From Calothrix sp. NIES-4105 (GTDB lineage Bacteria; Cyanobacteriota; Cyanobacteriia; Cyanobacteriales; Nostocaceae), in NCBI RefSeq assembly GCF_002368415.1, contig NZ_AP018290.1:7927717-7991716 (forward strand): a stretch of 64,000 bases of DNA, read 5' to 3'. The position numbers were made by a program, and so were the translations under genes. Shown in pieces: positions 10,665-20,514 of the stretch. Each line of letters starts with the position of its first letter. The stretch's first letter is position 1. The notes below the pieces were generated by a model. The model was not told the origin of the DNA. It was given only the letters and a program-made list of their open reading frames with translations, and made no database searches.

Positions 10665-10725
10665 GGTGCGTGAAAGCTTTAACAAACTTGAAATTAAACG
10701 TCAAGTTTAAGTACTTTCACGCACC
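10665..10725. repeat. Palindromic element with GGTGCGTGAAA ends
   Basis: It starts GGTGCGTGAAA and ends with the exact inverse TTTCACGCACC; an inner ACTTGA/TCAAGT stem adds a second hairpin. A copy with the same ends lies at 46953-47011 after the helicase-like gene. It could be a short palindromic repeat or act as a terminator. Confidence 0.6.
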
Positions 10726-10801
10726 TTCAACTTGTAGTTGCTTATAAAAACTTATAACTTATAATAGGTCATATGCATACACTCATTCCAACTAAACTCC
10801 G

Positions 10802-11068
10802 ATGACTGACGAAGAACTTAAGCAATTAATTGAAAGTAACGCTAGAACCGCTCAAGCGATGCTTGACTCAATGGCAGAAGATAGGTTAGAGCGTCAAGAA
10901 CTTCGCTTAGGGGTCGCAAGACTTGAGAAAATTGCTGAAAGATTGACTTTTGTACAAGAAGGTATGCTTAACTTGCTAGCATCACTTGATAGCGACCGTC
11001 CAACAGTGTTGAGGAAGTTTACTAGTATCCAAAACCTTACTATACTTCACTATACCTCTTTATCTTGA
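10802..11068 (+). CDS. Small helical protein, possibly C-terminally altered
   Basis: 88 residues, N-terminal three quarters highly helical and charged (DEELKQLIESNARTAQAM). It resembles small cyanobacterial coiled-coil proteins that begin MT-[DN]-EEL-x-LI-x-SNARAI and end in an LxxIExKVDxLL helix. Here the end reads IQNLTILHYTSLS, which looks like a switch to another frame or a truncation. No function can be assigned. Confidence 0.5.
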   Translation: MTDEELKQLIESNARTAQAMLDSMAEDRLERQELRLGVARLEKIAERLTFVQEGMLNLLASLDSDRPTVLRKFTSIQNLTILHYTSLS

Positions 11069-11216
11069 GTAGGTTCTGATTTCCAACTTTCCCTAATCCA
11101 GAAAACTGACTTCGATAGAAAATAAAGTGGATAGAATTTTGCAGAAAAGCGAAGAAGCGGAAATCAATAGCTGAAGGTTGCTAAGATAGATTAAATTATC
11201 TTTTGTGAGAAATGGT

Positions 11217-11561
11217 ATGCCCGAATCGGTACGTTATATTACTAATGAACGTGGGGAGCGGGTTGGTGTTTTGTTGGACTTGGATGTTTACGAACGGTTA
11301 GCCAATCCCTTAGCACTAGATGCAGATTGTTTAGTTGGCTTAAGTGTCGATGAGTTGCGCGCGTTGGCAAATTCTAAGTTGTCTACGGTAGAGCAAGCTC
11401 ACTTGGATGATTTGCTAGCTAGAAATGCAGAGTCGCAGTTATCTTCTAGTGAGGTGGCTGAACTGGATCGTATGTTAGCGGATGCGGACTATTTAATGGT
11501 ATTGAAAGCGCGCGCCCTATATACGCTTAAATGTTTGAATGCATTGGCATCTGTTGCATGA
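11217..11561 (+). CDS. Small protein encoded upstream of HNH endonuclease
   Basis: About 114 residues from the ATG at 11217 (MPESVRYITNERGERVGVLLDLDVYERLANP); a GTG at 11205 would add four residues. The N-terminus resembles the antitoxin-like proteins that start with an ITNExGExVGVLLDLxxYxRL segment. The rest is helical with two copies of a SxxExAxLDxLLAxxxE pattern. Its stop overlaps the ATG of the HNH gene (ATGA), so the two are translationally coupled. The pair looks like a modifier/antitoxin plus nuclease module, but that role is inference. Confidence 0.7.
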   Translation: MPESVRYITNERGERVGVLLDLDVYERLANPLALDADCLVGLSVDELRALANSKLSTVEQAHLDDLLARNAESQLSSSEVAELDRMLADADYLMVLKARALYTLKCLNALASVA

Positions 11562-11986
11562 GCGCTTATATTCCAGTTGAGTTGCAGCGACAAATTCGCA
11601 CTCGCTTTTTTAATACCTGTGCTTATTGCCGAACGGCTGAAAGGCTAACTGGCATGACGTTTGAGTTTGAGCATATTATACCTAGAGCGCTTGGTGGTGA
11701 AACACGATTTGAGAATCTCTGTTTCGCCTGCCCAAATTGCAATCGATATAAGGCAGATCGCCAAACAGAGGTTGATCCCTTGACTGAACAAATTGTGTCG
11801 TTATTCCACCCACAATTGCAGGTCTGGAATGAGCATTTTGCTTGGAGTGATGATGGGCAGGAGCTTGTGGGACTATCTCCAATTGGACGGGCAACAATTG
11901 TGGCGTTAAAGATGAATCGTTCGCAGCTGGTGTGGGCGAGAGGTTTGTGGGTGAAGTTAGGTGAGCATCCGCCAAAGTGGGAGTAA
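11558..11986 (+). CDS. HNH endonuclease
   Basis: About 142 residues from the ATG at 11558 (MSAYIPVELQRQIRTRF). It carries a complete HNH/McrA-type zinc nuclease motif: CAYC (first zinc knuckle), EFEHIIPRALGGETRFENLCFACPNCNRYKADR, with the second CPNC knuckle. The start was chosen for the 4-base overlap with the upstream gene rather than the earlier in-frame ATG at 11531. Such pairs are frequent in filamentous cyanobacteria. The target DNA is unknown; a selfish or toxin-like activity is possible. Confidence 0.85.
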   Translation: MSAYIPVELQRQIRTRFFNTCAYCRTAERLTGMTFEFEHIIPRALGGETRFENLCFACPNCNRYKADRQTEVDPLTEQIVSLFHPQLQVWNEHFAWSDDGQELVGLSPIGRATIVALKMNRSQLVWARGLWVKLGEHPPKWE

Positions 11987-12079
11987 GTTATGTGTTTTTT
12001 GCACGGGCGAGGACACCCATCCGACAATATGCTTTTTAAATGTTATGGCTTTTACTTACTACCCAAGTAAAATTTATAA

Positions 12080-12202
12080 TTATAAAAGTTTTTGGAATTG
12101 CTGATTATTCTTATCTTCAATTAAGCTTCTTGCTCTATTACTAAGACTTGAGTTGCCTTCAATAAACCATAAAAATGTATGTGTATCAAGCAACAATTTT
12201 AT
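12080..12202 (-). pseudogene. VapC-like PIN-domain toxin remnant
   Basis: The reverse strand encodes IKLLLDTHTFLWFIEG followed by NSSLSNRARSLIEDK. This is the canonical N-terminus of a PIN-domain ribonuclease toxin (MKLLLDTHTFLW), which is usually about 130 residues. Here it ends at TAA 12080-12082 after about 40 residues, so three of the four catalytic acids are gone. The expected initiation codon is ATA rather than ATG. It directly overlaps the end of the antitoxin-like frame, the normal phd-vapC arrangement. Confidence 0.75.
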
Positions 12203-12426
12203 GGAGCGTAGTCCTCTAAGTCCTCTAAGGGTTCATCAAAATCATCTGATATTTTAATCAGATGCTTGGCACTTCCGAATTTAGGACGCGGTTCTTCTGT
12301 TGTAATAGGTATGATTTGAAATGATAATTCATCGCTGCGGGTAATGACAACATTTTCACTATCGGCAACTTCTTCAATAAGCTCAACAAGTCTGTTTTTT
12401 GCGTCTTTTAAATCAATTTTATGTAT
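12199..12426 (-). pseudogene. Phd/YefM-type antitoxin with a lost start codon
   Basis: A 75-codon frame reads KIDLKDAKNRLVELIEEVAD followed by VVITRSDELSFQIIP and then the KFGSAKHLIKISDDFDEPLED tail typical of Phd antitoxins paired with VapC. The full length is present. The codon at the expected start is ATA (12424-12426), preceded one codon earlier by TAA, and no ATG, GTG or TTG lies at the right place. The antitoxin is therefore probably silent, although initiation at ATT or ATA cannot be excluded. Confidence 0.7.
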
Positions 12427-12521
12427 TGTTTATATCCATTGAAACCTTTTATAACTTTTAGGGCATATATAATTAGAGTAGCAAATTCCAAAGCTTGTGT
12501 TTAGACTCTAGAGGATGCCCG

Positions 12522-12557
12522 TTCCACAAGACATTCCACAAGACATTCCACAAGATA
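12522..12557. repeat. Three tandem copies of a 12-bp repeat
   Basis: TTCCACAAGACA occurs three times head to tail (the last copy ends ATA), just beyond the 3' end of mutL. No coding role. Confidence 0.7.
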
Positions 12558-12572
12558 TTCTAGAAGAAGTTT

Positions 12573-14351
12573 TTAAATGCCGTGGCTTTTGCCTACTACC
12601 CAGTGTCTTTTGAAGTATTTGGATAGGGAAGATTCTAGTAGTGATAAGCAGATGGGGCGCCCGTGGGGACATGTGTGGGGGTTACGGGTACGTTGCCATT
12701 GTTCAATTAAATTTTGCATTTCGTCTAGGTTTAAATGGGTGCCGTTACGAATGGCAGTGCGACATGCTACAGCAACTTGTGCTGCTTTTAAGTCTCCTCC
12801 AGTACTGAGTTCGAGGATGGCTTGGTTACAATCTTCGCGCGCTTTAAGCATTGCGGGAACGGTGCGAACTGCCCAAAGGTTTTCTCCAAAGGGTTCTATA
12901 TCTAGTCCGATGCGTTGTAGTTGTTCAACGTTGGTAAACGATAGTTGATATAGAATTAGTGGTGGTTCAATAGCAACTAACTGCCAGTTATCACATATTT
13001 GTTCGTATAATACTCGTTCGTGGGCGATGTGCTGTTCTACTAACCACATTCCTCCAGGATGTTCCACAACTATATACATGTTGCTAACTTGGGCAACGGC
13101 TTTTAGAGAGTTCTGAGTGCTGAGTTCTGAGTGCTGAGTGGGGAGTTGTGAGTTCTGAGTGCTGAGTTCTGAGTGCTGAGTTGGCGCCGAAGTATCTGTT
13201 TTTGGATTAGGTTGAGGTTGAATGGAACGATTTGTACGATAGGGTTTTTGTTGTTCTGCTGCTTTGATGAGTTTACTAACTCGACTTGTTTGAACTGCTT
13301 CTGGGAGAGTATCAGAGTTTATACGCAGCGCTTGTTCGATAGCTTGGTTGATTTGCTGTTGCCAGTAAGTTAGGTTGTTGAGATATATTTCGGTTTTGGC
13401 TGGGTTGCGGTTCCAGTTGATTTGTTCCGGAGAAATTGTTAAATGCAGTAAACAAACTGGGTAGCGGTCGCGCGGTAATGTTCGATGAAATGCTGAAAAC
13501 ACCGTCTGTTCGAGTTCGGTTGCTTTGACCATGCGTTTGTTGATCGCAAACCTCACCCAGTCAGGACGATGACGATGACATCTATCTGGTAATCCTATGA
13601 CTATATATATATTCGATTTGAACTTTGAGTCGAGCTGTTTGTTTTCTACAAAATTATTTTCTGATAACTCTAATAACGTTAATTCGTGTAAATCACCTTG
13701 ACGAACTCGACTTAGTATTTGCGGTAATAACTTGCCCATTGTTGGCGCCGGACTAATATTAATCCAAATCCGCTCGTTTTGCCAAACTTGCCAAGCTACA
13801 TGTGGATGACATAATGCTATTTGATGAATTGTTTCTTGCACTGCTTTCATCTGTTGTGCAAAAGATGGCAAACCTTGTCTGCGTACAGGACAATTACCAA
13901 ACAAATTTGAAACTGTTATAACGGTACCTGGCGCCATTGCAACAGCTTCGATTTGTGATATCTTTCCCCCATTCCCATATATAACTCTAAATCCACAGTT
14001 GTGAGAAGCACGACTCATGATTTCTAAGTCTGCTAGTGTCGTTAAACTGTGTAACGCTTCTCCACGAAATCCTAAACTGTGAATCCGAAACAAATCGGCG
14101 CCGCTATGTATTTTACTCGTACTGTGGGCACTTGCTGAAAGCTGTAAATCATCGTAGTTCATTCCGCAACCGTTATCGGCTACGCGAATTCGCCACTGTT
14201 CAGGATATAAATACACTACTATTCGCGTTGCGCCCGCGTCGAGAGAATTTTCTACAAGCTCTCGCACAACAGCCGCAAACGAGTCAATTACTTCAGAAGC
14301 CGTAATCAGATGTACGACTTCTTGGGGTAAAGTTTGAATCGTGGTTGCCAT
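12573..14351 (-). CDS. mutL: DNA mismatch repair protein MutL
   Basis: This 592-residue protein couples MutS mismatch recognition to strand excision. The N-terminal GHKL ATPase shows ELVENSLDAGA, VADNGCGM and GFRGEAL; the transducer domain follows. The C-terminal dimerisation domain keeps the metal-binding motifs EQHIAHERVLYE, ACRTAIRNG and CPHGRP, which in MutH-less bacteria mark a MutL with its own nicking activity. The linker between the domains contains four seven-residue repeats (TQHSELS/TQNSQLP type). They are encoded by the same TGAGTGC/TGAGTTC heptamers that fill intergenic regions in this genome. Confidence 0.95.
   Translation of the reverse strand: MATTIQTLPQEVVHLITASEVIDSFAAVVRELVENSLDAGATRIVVYLYPEQWRIRVADNGCGMNYDDLQLSASAHSTSKIHSGADLFRIHSLGFRGEALHSLTTLADLEIMSRASHNCGFRVIYGNGGKISQIEAVAMAPGTVITVSNLFGNCPVRRQGLPSFAQQMKAVQETIHQIALCHPHVAWQVWQNERIWINISPAPTMGKLLPQILSRVRQGDLHELTLLELSENNFVENKQLDSKFKSNIYIVIGLPDRCHRHRPDWVRFAINKRMVKATELEQTVFSAFHRTLPRDRYPVCLLHLTISPEQINWNRNPAKTEIYLNNLTYWQQQINQAIEQALRINSDTLPEAVQTSRVSKLIKAAEQQKPYRTNRSIQPQPNPKTDTSAPTQHSELSTQNSQLPTQHSELSTQNSLKAVAQVSNMYIVVEHPGGMWLVEQHIAHERVLYEQICDNWQLVAIEPPLILYQLSFTNVEQLQRIGLDIEPFGENLWAVRTVPAMLKAREDCNQAILELSTGGDLKAAQVAVACRTAIRNGTHLNLDEMQNLIEQWQRTRNPHTCPHGRPICLSLLESSLSKYFKRHWVVGKSHGI
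13110..13183. repeat. Heptamer repeats inside mutL linker
   Basis: Tandem copies of TGAGTGC and TGAGTTC variants lie within the coding sequence. Three heptamers make 21 bp, so the array translates into seven-residue repeats and keeps the frame. Confidence 0.85.
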
Positions 14352-14482
14352 AACGTATAGTGTACGCTACATGTAACCCACAATACTCTTTTTTCAATTG
14401 TTAATTTTAGTTACAAATAAAAATTTACATTTTGTTACTAAACGCAATACTTAATTGTGTATTTTTAAGGAGAACTGGAAAA

Positions 14483-14845
14483 ATGACCCTTACTTTTGAC
14501 CCAAGAATAATTAGGAATGAAGAAGAAAATGAGAAAGCTTTAGCGGTTGTTGAAGAGTTAATGCATCGTCGCGATAGAAGCTTAGAAGAAAATGAGCTTT
14601 ACGATTTACTAATTACTTTAATTGAAAAATTTGAACAAGAGTATTACTCTCCAGGTAAAGCTTCTACCCCTCATTCAATGCTACTTTTTTTTATGGAACA
14701 ACAAGATATTCAGGAATCAGACTTAATTGATGTTATCGGCTATAATGATATTTCTGAAATTGTTGATGGTAAGCGAGAAATCACTAGAGAAGAAGCAAAA
14801 GCTTTGGGACAATTCTTTCATGTTGACCCTAGTTTATTTATATAA
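14483..14845 (+). CDS. HigA-like HTH antitoxin/regulator without a toxin partner
   Basis: 120 residues from the ATG at 14483, which is preceded by AAGGAG at 14467-14472; an earlier in-frame start at 14432 lacks a binding site. The N-terminal half is helical (ENEKALAVVEELM... YDLLITLIEKFEQEYY). The C-terminal half is a degenerate Xre-type HTH (SMLLFFMEQQDIQESDLIDVIG ... REITREEAKALGQFFHVDPSLFI), the pattern of COG5499 antitoxins. Their toxin gene normally lies just upstream, but 14352-14482 holds none. It is an orphan, perhaps protecting against a related toxin elsewhere. Confidence 0.8.
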   Translation: MTLTFDPRIIRNEEENEKALAVVEELMHRRDRSLEENELYDLLITLIEKFEQEYYSPGKASTPHSMLLFFMEQQDIQESDLIDVIGYNDISEIVDGKREITREEAKALGQFFHVDPSLFI

Positions 14846-14896
14846 ATATATAGTATATTTCTGGTTAATGAGGTACACGCATAATGCCCAAAAACC

Positions 14897-14924
14897 TGTA
14901 GAGACTAACATGTTAGTCTCTACA
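14897..14924. repeat. Perfect 28-bp palindrome
   Basis: TGTAGAGACTAACA is followed directly by its reverse complement. It lies between the HigA-like gene and the adenosine deaminase-like gene (convergent), where it could act as a terminator. Confidence 0.65.
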
Positions 14925-15022
14925 TGTACCGCATGAACACGCTGCGGTGCTGTATATTATGGTAAACCTAAATTATTCGTAAAAATCCCTGCTCTTAAAC
15001 CTCTGGTTTACGCACGTTGTAT

Positions 15023-15043
15023 AGACGCGATTAAATCGCGTCT
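15023..15043. repeat. AGACGCGATT inverted repeat
   Basis: AGACGCGATT and AATCGCGTCT flank a single A. It is the second strong palindrome in the same 240-bp intergenic gap; this motif type is dispersed in filamentous cyanobacteria. Confidence 0.6.
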
Positions 15044-15085
15044 CTACCAGATCGCATTTTTTACAATTTATATAGCAATTTGAGA

Positions 15086-16120
15086 TTATGCAAGAATTGG
15101 CGCCGGTTGAGTATTTAATATCCCATTTAATAAGGATGCAGGACGCTGACCGTAAGGCCAAGCAAAAGCGTGTTTAAATGCTGCGTCTTGACATGCTTGT
15201 AGCTGTTGGAAGTTGATGATGTCGTAGGTCAACAAGTTTTCATATTCAAACGGTAAGCGCACGTTATGTAGTCCTGCGTTATCTGTACAAATCGCTATAT
15301 CTACTCCTGCGTCAAAACAGCGGTCAAATACTGTCTTTAATTGGCGGATATCTTCTAATGTACCTGTTTTAATGTAGGTTGTTGGACATACTTCTAAACA
15401 TTGCCCACGCTGTGCTAGTTCGGGTAATAACTCAGGATGTAGTAAGGGTACTTGGATACCGTGTCCGATACGCATTAAACAAGGTAGTAGTTCGGGGTAA
15501 CAACCTGCTGTTGTTTCATATAAGTGTCCGGTAGTTTTTACGCCTAATGACAAGGCATAATTATAAAGTTGAATCCACTCGTCTAATCTTTCTGCATAAT
15601 AACTATCTCCTCCTGCCACATCTACCCCACACACGAAGTTCTTGTTTTGTGCTGCGAGATCTACTATTGCTTTGTTTACTTCATACGGTAAACGCGCGTG
15701 CATACACAATATTTGGCTTGTGACTATTGGGTACTCAGGTATTTGACTCGCTTTACCTACTACCTCAACGATTTCTCTCATTTTGTCAATTCGTTCTGAT
15801 TGACTGAGGTGTTCTGGTGTGCGTAGATATGGTGTATAACGCAATTCTAAGTAAGCGAGATTTTCAAATATATAGGCGCCTCTTAGTAAGCGATAAATAA
15901 AATAGGGCAGAGTTTCTACAGTTTGAACACTTTCAACTAATGTGTGTAATTCCAGATATTCATCTAGGGTATTACGAGGCTTTGTATAAAATTCTTCAAA
16001 CGTTGGATAGTCATTAAAGCGGGATACCATGTCCTCGGAATGACGCTGGAAATATCGCCATAGAATGCGAGGTACTACTGAACCTCCTAGATGCCGATGC
16101 AATTCCGCATATAATGTCAT
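15086..16120 (-). CDS. Adenosine deaminase-like metal-dependent hydrolase
   Basis: 344 residues of the amidohydrolase TIM barrel. Metal ligands appear as ELHRHLGGS (H-x-H on strand 1), GHLYET (replacing HAGE but keeping His and Glu at the same spacing), RIGHG and CTDNAGL. Classical adenosine deaminases read STDDP, so the second Asp, which contacts the purine N7, is Asn here. LEVCPTTY replaces LExCPxSN. These changes suggest a purine-related but different substrate. The following heptamer and palindromic repeats do not enter the frame. Confidence 0.75.
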   Translation of the reverse strand: MTLYAELHRHLGGSVVPRILWRYFQRHSEDMVSRFNDYPTFEEFYTKPRNTLDEYLELHTLVESVQTVETLPYFIYRLLRGAYIFENLAYLELRYTPYLRTPEHLSQSERIDKMREIVEVVGKASQIPEYPIVTSQILCMHARLPYEVNKAIVDLAAQNKNFVCGVDVAGGDSYYAERLDEWIQLYNYALSLGVKTTGHLYETTAGCYPELLPCLMRIGHGIQVPLLHPELLPELAQRGQCLEVCPTTYIKTGTLEDIRQLKTVFDRCFDAGVDIAICTDNAGLHNVRLPFEYENLLTYDIINFQQLQACQDAAFKHAFAWPYGQRPASLLNGILNTQPAPILA

Positions 16121-16255
16121 AGTGGCACTTTTGGATTAAAATTTTACTAATCTTAACAAATTTCTAACGTACTGGTAACATTCACGCCATCCATCAATGG
16201 CGCCAATATATTACAACTAGCAGCAGATACTCCTCAAGATAACGCTATTTTTCTA

Positions 16256-17716
16256 TCACTGAGAATTAATTAATACTTTATTCATTAAATCTTTAGAGAG
16301 AATTTTAAATGGTAGAGTGTCTATCTGTTTGCTTGTAAGTGCAGGTAAATAGACTTTGAAAGATGTACCTTCACCGACTTTGCTGCAAACGTCAATGAAC
16401 CCACCATGATTTTTGATGATGGTTTTTGTAGTCGAAAGTCCTAAACCAGTCCCTTTACCAACTTCTTTGGTTGTAAAAAATGGTTCAAAGATACGCTCAA
16501 TTATTGATGGTGGTATCCCTATTCCAGTATCCGTTACTGTGATGACGATGAAATTACTCTCTTGATCTTCGATGATGTGACTAGCAGTTAAAGTTAATTT
16601 ACCACCCTGTGGCATCGCATCACGCGCGTTTACAAGCAAGTTCATCAGGACTTGGTGTATTTGAGTCGTATTTCCAATCACACATCCTATATATGGAGAT
16701 ATACTGATTTTAGTTTCGATAGATTTAGGAAATGTTTGAGTGATAAAAAGCTCAACCTCGCTAAGTATTGTTTTTAAGTCAATTACAGTTTGTTTATCAA
16801 CACCACGAGCAAATAATAATACCTGTTTAATTAGGTTTGCTCCACGTTTGACGTTATTTTCTAGGGTGGTTATTAAGTTCTGATATTGATTGTTTGGCAA
16901 CTTCATTCGCAATAGCTGTACTGACAAAAGAATTGCAGAAAGCACGTTATTTAAGTCATGAGCAATACCACCAGCTAAACAACCAATAGTATCGAGACGC
17001 TGAAAACGCAACAGTTGCTCGAATAGTTGCTTTTCTTCAGTAATGTCGCGCGTCACCGACAAATTAAGAAAAGTTCCATCTTCGTCAAGTAATGGTACCG
17101 CGCGAGTTTTTACCCAACGACGTGTCCCTTGAATGTTAATCTCAAACTCTAATGTTTCTGAGTTTCCTCTACATACACTTTCATGCAACGCAGTAAATGC
17201 AGTCACGTACTCATGCTCTACCCTTGTATCAACTCGTTTGCCAACAAGCTCATTCGCATTGTCAGCTTTCATCATTTTGATTCCATTTGCATTTATTTCC
17301 AGTAGCGTAGTGTCTTTTGCTATCAACTCGACACACTCACTTACATCAATAAGCGCTTGTAAACGATTCTCAGTTCTAGCTAATTTACGTTCTGTCAACT
17401 CTAAATGTATTAATGTTCGCAACAGCAAATAAAATAATACTAGTATCCCCACATTTCCAAATGTGACAATTAGAAGATTTTGTTTAAGTAAATTTATATA
17501 CTGAAAATCATTGTGATTAAAAGATATTTGGGTATTATTAAACTCCTGACTAATAAATTGTAAAGCTTGGTTTACAACAACTGAAGCAGCTACCCCAAAA
17601 ACAGCCGTCAGTTTTTTCAGTTTAGATAACTTTTTCATGCGTCCGCTGATACTCCAAATTCGGGGAAGATAACAATAGCTACTTCTTAACGACTGTTGCT
17701 GTATCAAAGTACTCAA
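16256..17716 (-). CDS. Membrane-associated PAS histidine kinase
   Basis: 486 residues. One or two hydrophobic segments near the N-terminus ([17 protein letters not shown] at about 38-54; [19 protein letters not shown] at about 83-101) are followed by a PAS domain (about 115-230). A HisKA variant ([17 protein letters not shown]) and an HATPase with [21 protein letters not shown] and [10 protein letters not shown] complete it. The [11 protein letters not shown] box is typical of the HWE-like/NtrB-type kinases usually found with a receiver domain, absent here. An alternative start at 17638 would remove 26 residues. Confidence 0.88.
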   Translation of the reverse strand: MSTLIQQQSLRSSYCYLPRIWSISGRMKKLSKLKKLTAVFGVAASVVVNQALQFISQEFNNTQISFNHNDFQYINLLKQNLLIVTFGNVGILVLFYLLLRTLIHLELTERKLARTENRLQALIDVSECVELIAKDTTLLEINANGIKMMKADNANELVGKRVDTRVEHEYVTAFTALHESVCRGNSETLEFEINIQGTRRWVKTRAVPLLDEDGTFLNLSVTRDITEEKQLFEQLLRFQRLDTIGCLAGGIAHDLNNVLSAILLSVQLLRMKLPNNQYQNLITTLENNVKRGANLIKQVLLFARGVDKQTVIDLKTILSEVELFITQTFPKSIETKISISPYIGCVIGNTTQIHQVLMNLLVNARDAMPQGGKLTLTASHIIEDQESNFIVITVTDTGIGIPPSIIERIFEPFFTTKEVGKGTGLGLSTTKTIIKNHGGFIDVCSKVGEGTSFKVYLPALTSKQIDTLPFKILSKDLMNKVLINSQ

Positions 17717-19545
<1,829 letters not shown>

Positions 19546-19580
19546 CTAAGATTTGCTGCAAAATCGAAAAGAAAATTGAT

Positions 19581-19880
19581 ATGCCACTGACTGTTGAATG
19601 TAAAAAGCGACCCGAAGGTAGCAAACCTAATGCCTTACGTCGTTCGGGATTATTACCTGCTAATTTGTATGGTCACAACGGTACCGAATCTGTATCGCTT
19701 GTGATTGATACCAAAACGGTTGAAACACTATTGAGAAAAGCGCGCGTAAACGATACACCAATTCAACTCAAGATAACTGACGGAGAATGGACTGGTAATG
19801 CCGTGATTAAGGAAGTACAAACACATCCTGCAAAAGGTACATTGTATCATTTGAGCTTCTTCTCTCTTGCCCAAGGTTAA
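19581..19880 (+). CDS. rplY: 50S ribosomal protein bL25 (short form)
   Basis: 99 residues that match the 5S-rRNA-binding core of bL25: [20 protein letters not shown], then [14 protein letters not shown], then [20 protein letters not shown]. It lacks the C-terminal CTC domain, which is usual in cyanobacteria. It follows purA on the same strand with a repeat cluster between them. A clear rho-independent terminator follows the stop. Confidence 0.93.
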   Translation: MPLTVECKKRPEGSKPNALRRSGLLPANLYGHNGTESVSLVIDTKTVETLLRKARVNDTPIQLKITDGEWTGNAVIKEVQTHPAKGTLYHLSFFSLAQG

Positions 19881-19939
19881 TAAAGATACTAGATATCTGT
19901 ATTTTCCGCTATTTGAAGTTTCTACGAAGTATTTGTTAG

Positions 19940-19966
19940 ACCAGGGTTAATGCCCTGGTTTTTTTT
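19940..19966 (+). terminator. Rho-independent terminator of rplY
   Basis: ACCAGGG-TTAATG-CCCTGGT hairpin followed by a run of eight T residues. Confidence 0.85.
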
Positions 19967-19984
19967 GTTAAGCTATCTAGGTTT

Positions 19985-20488
19985 GTAAAAACAAAATCCT
20001 GTAAGGGCAGGTTCACGAAATATTGAACACTGCCCTTGCGGATATCTGTAAAAACAACATTCTGTAAGGGCAGGTTTACGAGATATTGAACACTGCCCTT
20101 GCGGATATCTGTAAAAACAACATTCTGTAAGGGCAGGTTTACGAGATATTGAACACTGCCCTTGCGGATATCTGTAAAAACAAAATCCTGTAAGGGCAGG
20201 TTTACGATATATTGAACACTGCCCTTGCGGATATCTGTAAAAACAAAATCCTGTAAGGGCAGGTTTACGAAATATTGAACACTGCCCTTGCGGATATCTG
20301 TAAAAACAAAATCCTGTAAGGGCAGGTTTACGAAATATTGAACACTGCCCTTGCGGATATCTGTAAAAACAAAATCCTGTAAGGGCAGGTTTACGAAATA
20401 TTGAACACTGCCCTTGCGGATATCTGTAAAAACAAAATCCTGTAAGGGCAGGTTTACGAAATATTGAACACTGCCCTTGCGGATATCT
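19985..20488. repeat. Eight tandem copies of a 63-bp repeat
   Basis: Unit starts lie at 19985, 20048, 20111, 20174, 20237, 20300, 20363 and 20426, exactly 63 bp apart, with only scattered substitutions (ACAACATTC versus ACAAAATCC; a few C/T and A/G changes). Each unit contains TAAGGGCAGG and, after about 17 bp, CTGCCCTT, so each can form a hairpin. There are no unique spacers, which excludes a CRISPR array. The array ends about 25 bp before the next ATG. Confidence 0.95.
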
Positions 20489-20514
20489 GTTAACCTGCCC
20501 CTACTAAAATCATC

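Noticed and set aside
10186-10704. Minus-strand ORF of 172 codons
   Set aside because: It is antisense to the well-supported GH3 gene and has no recognisable protein features.
11623-12027. Minus-strand ORFs over the HNH gene
   Set aside because: They are shadows of the HNH frame.
19985-20488. CRISPR array
   Set aside because: The whole 63-bp unit is repeated without unique spacers and no cas gene is in the window.
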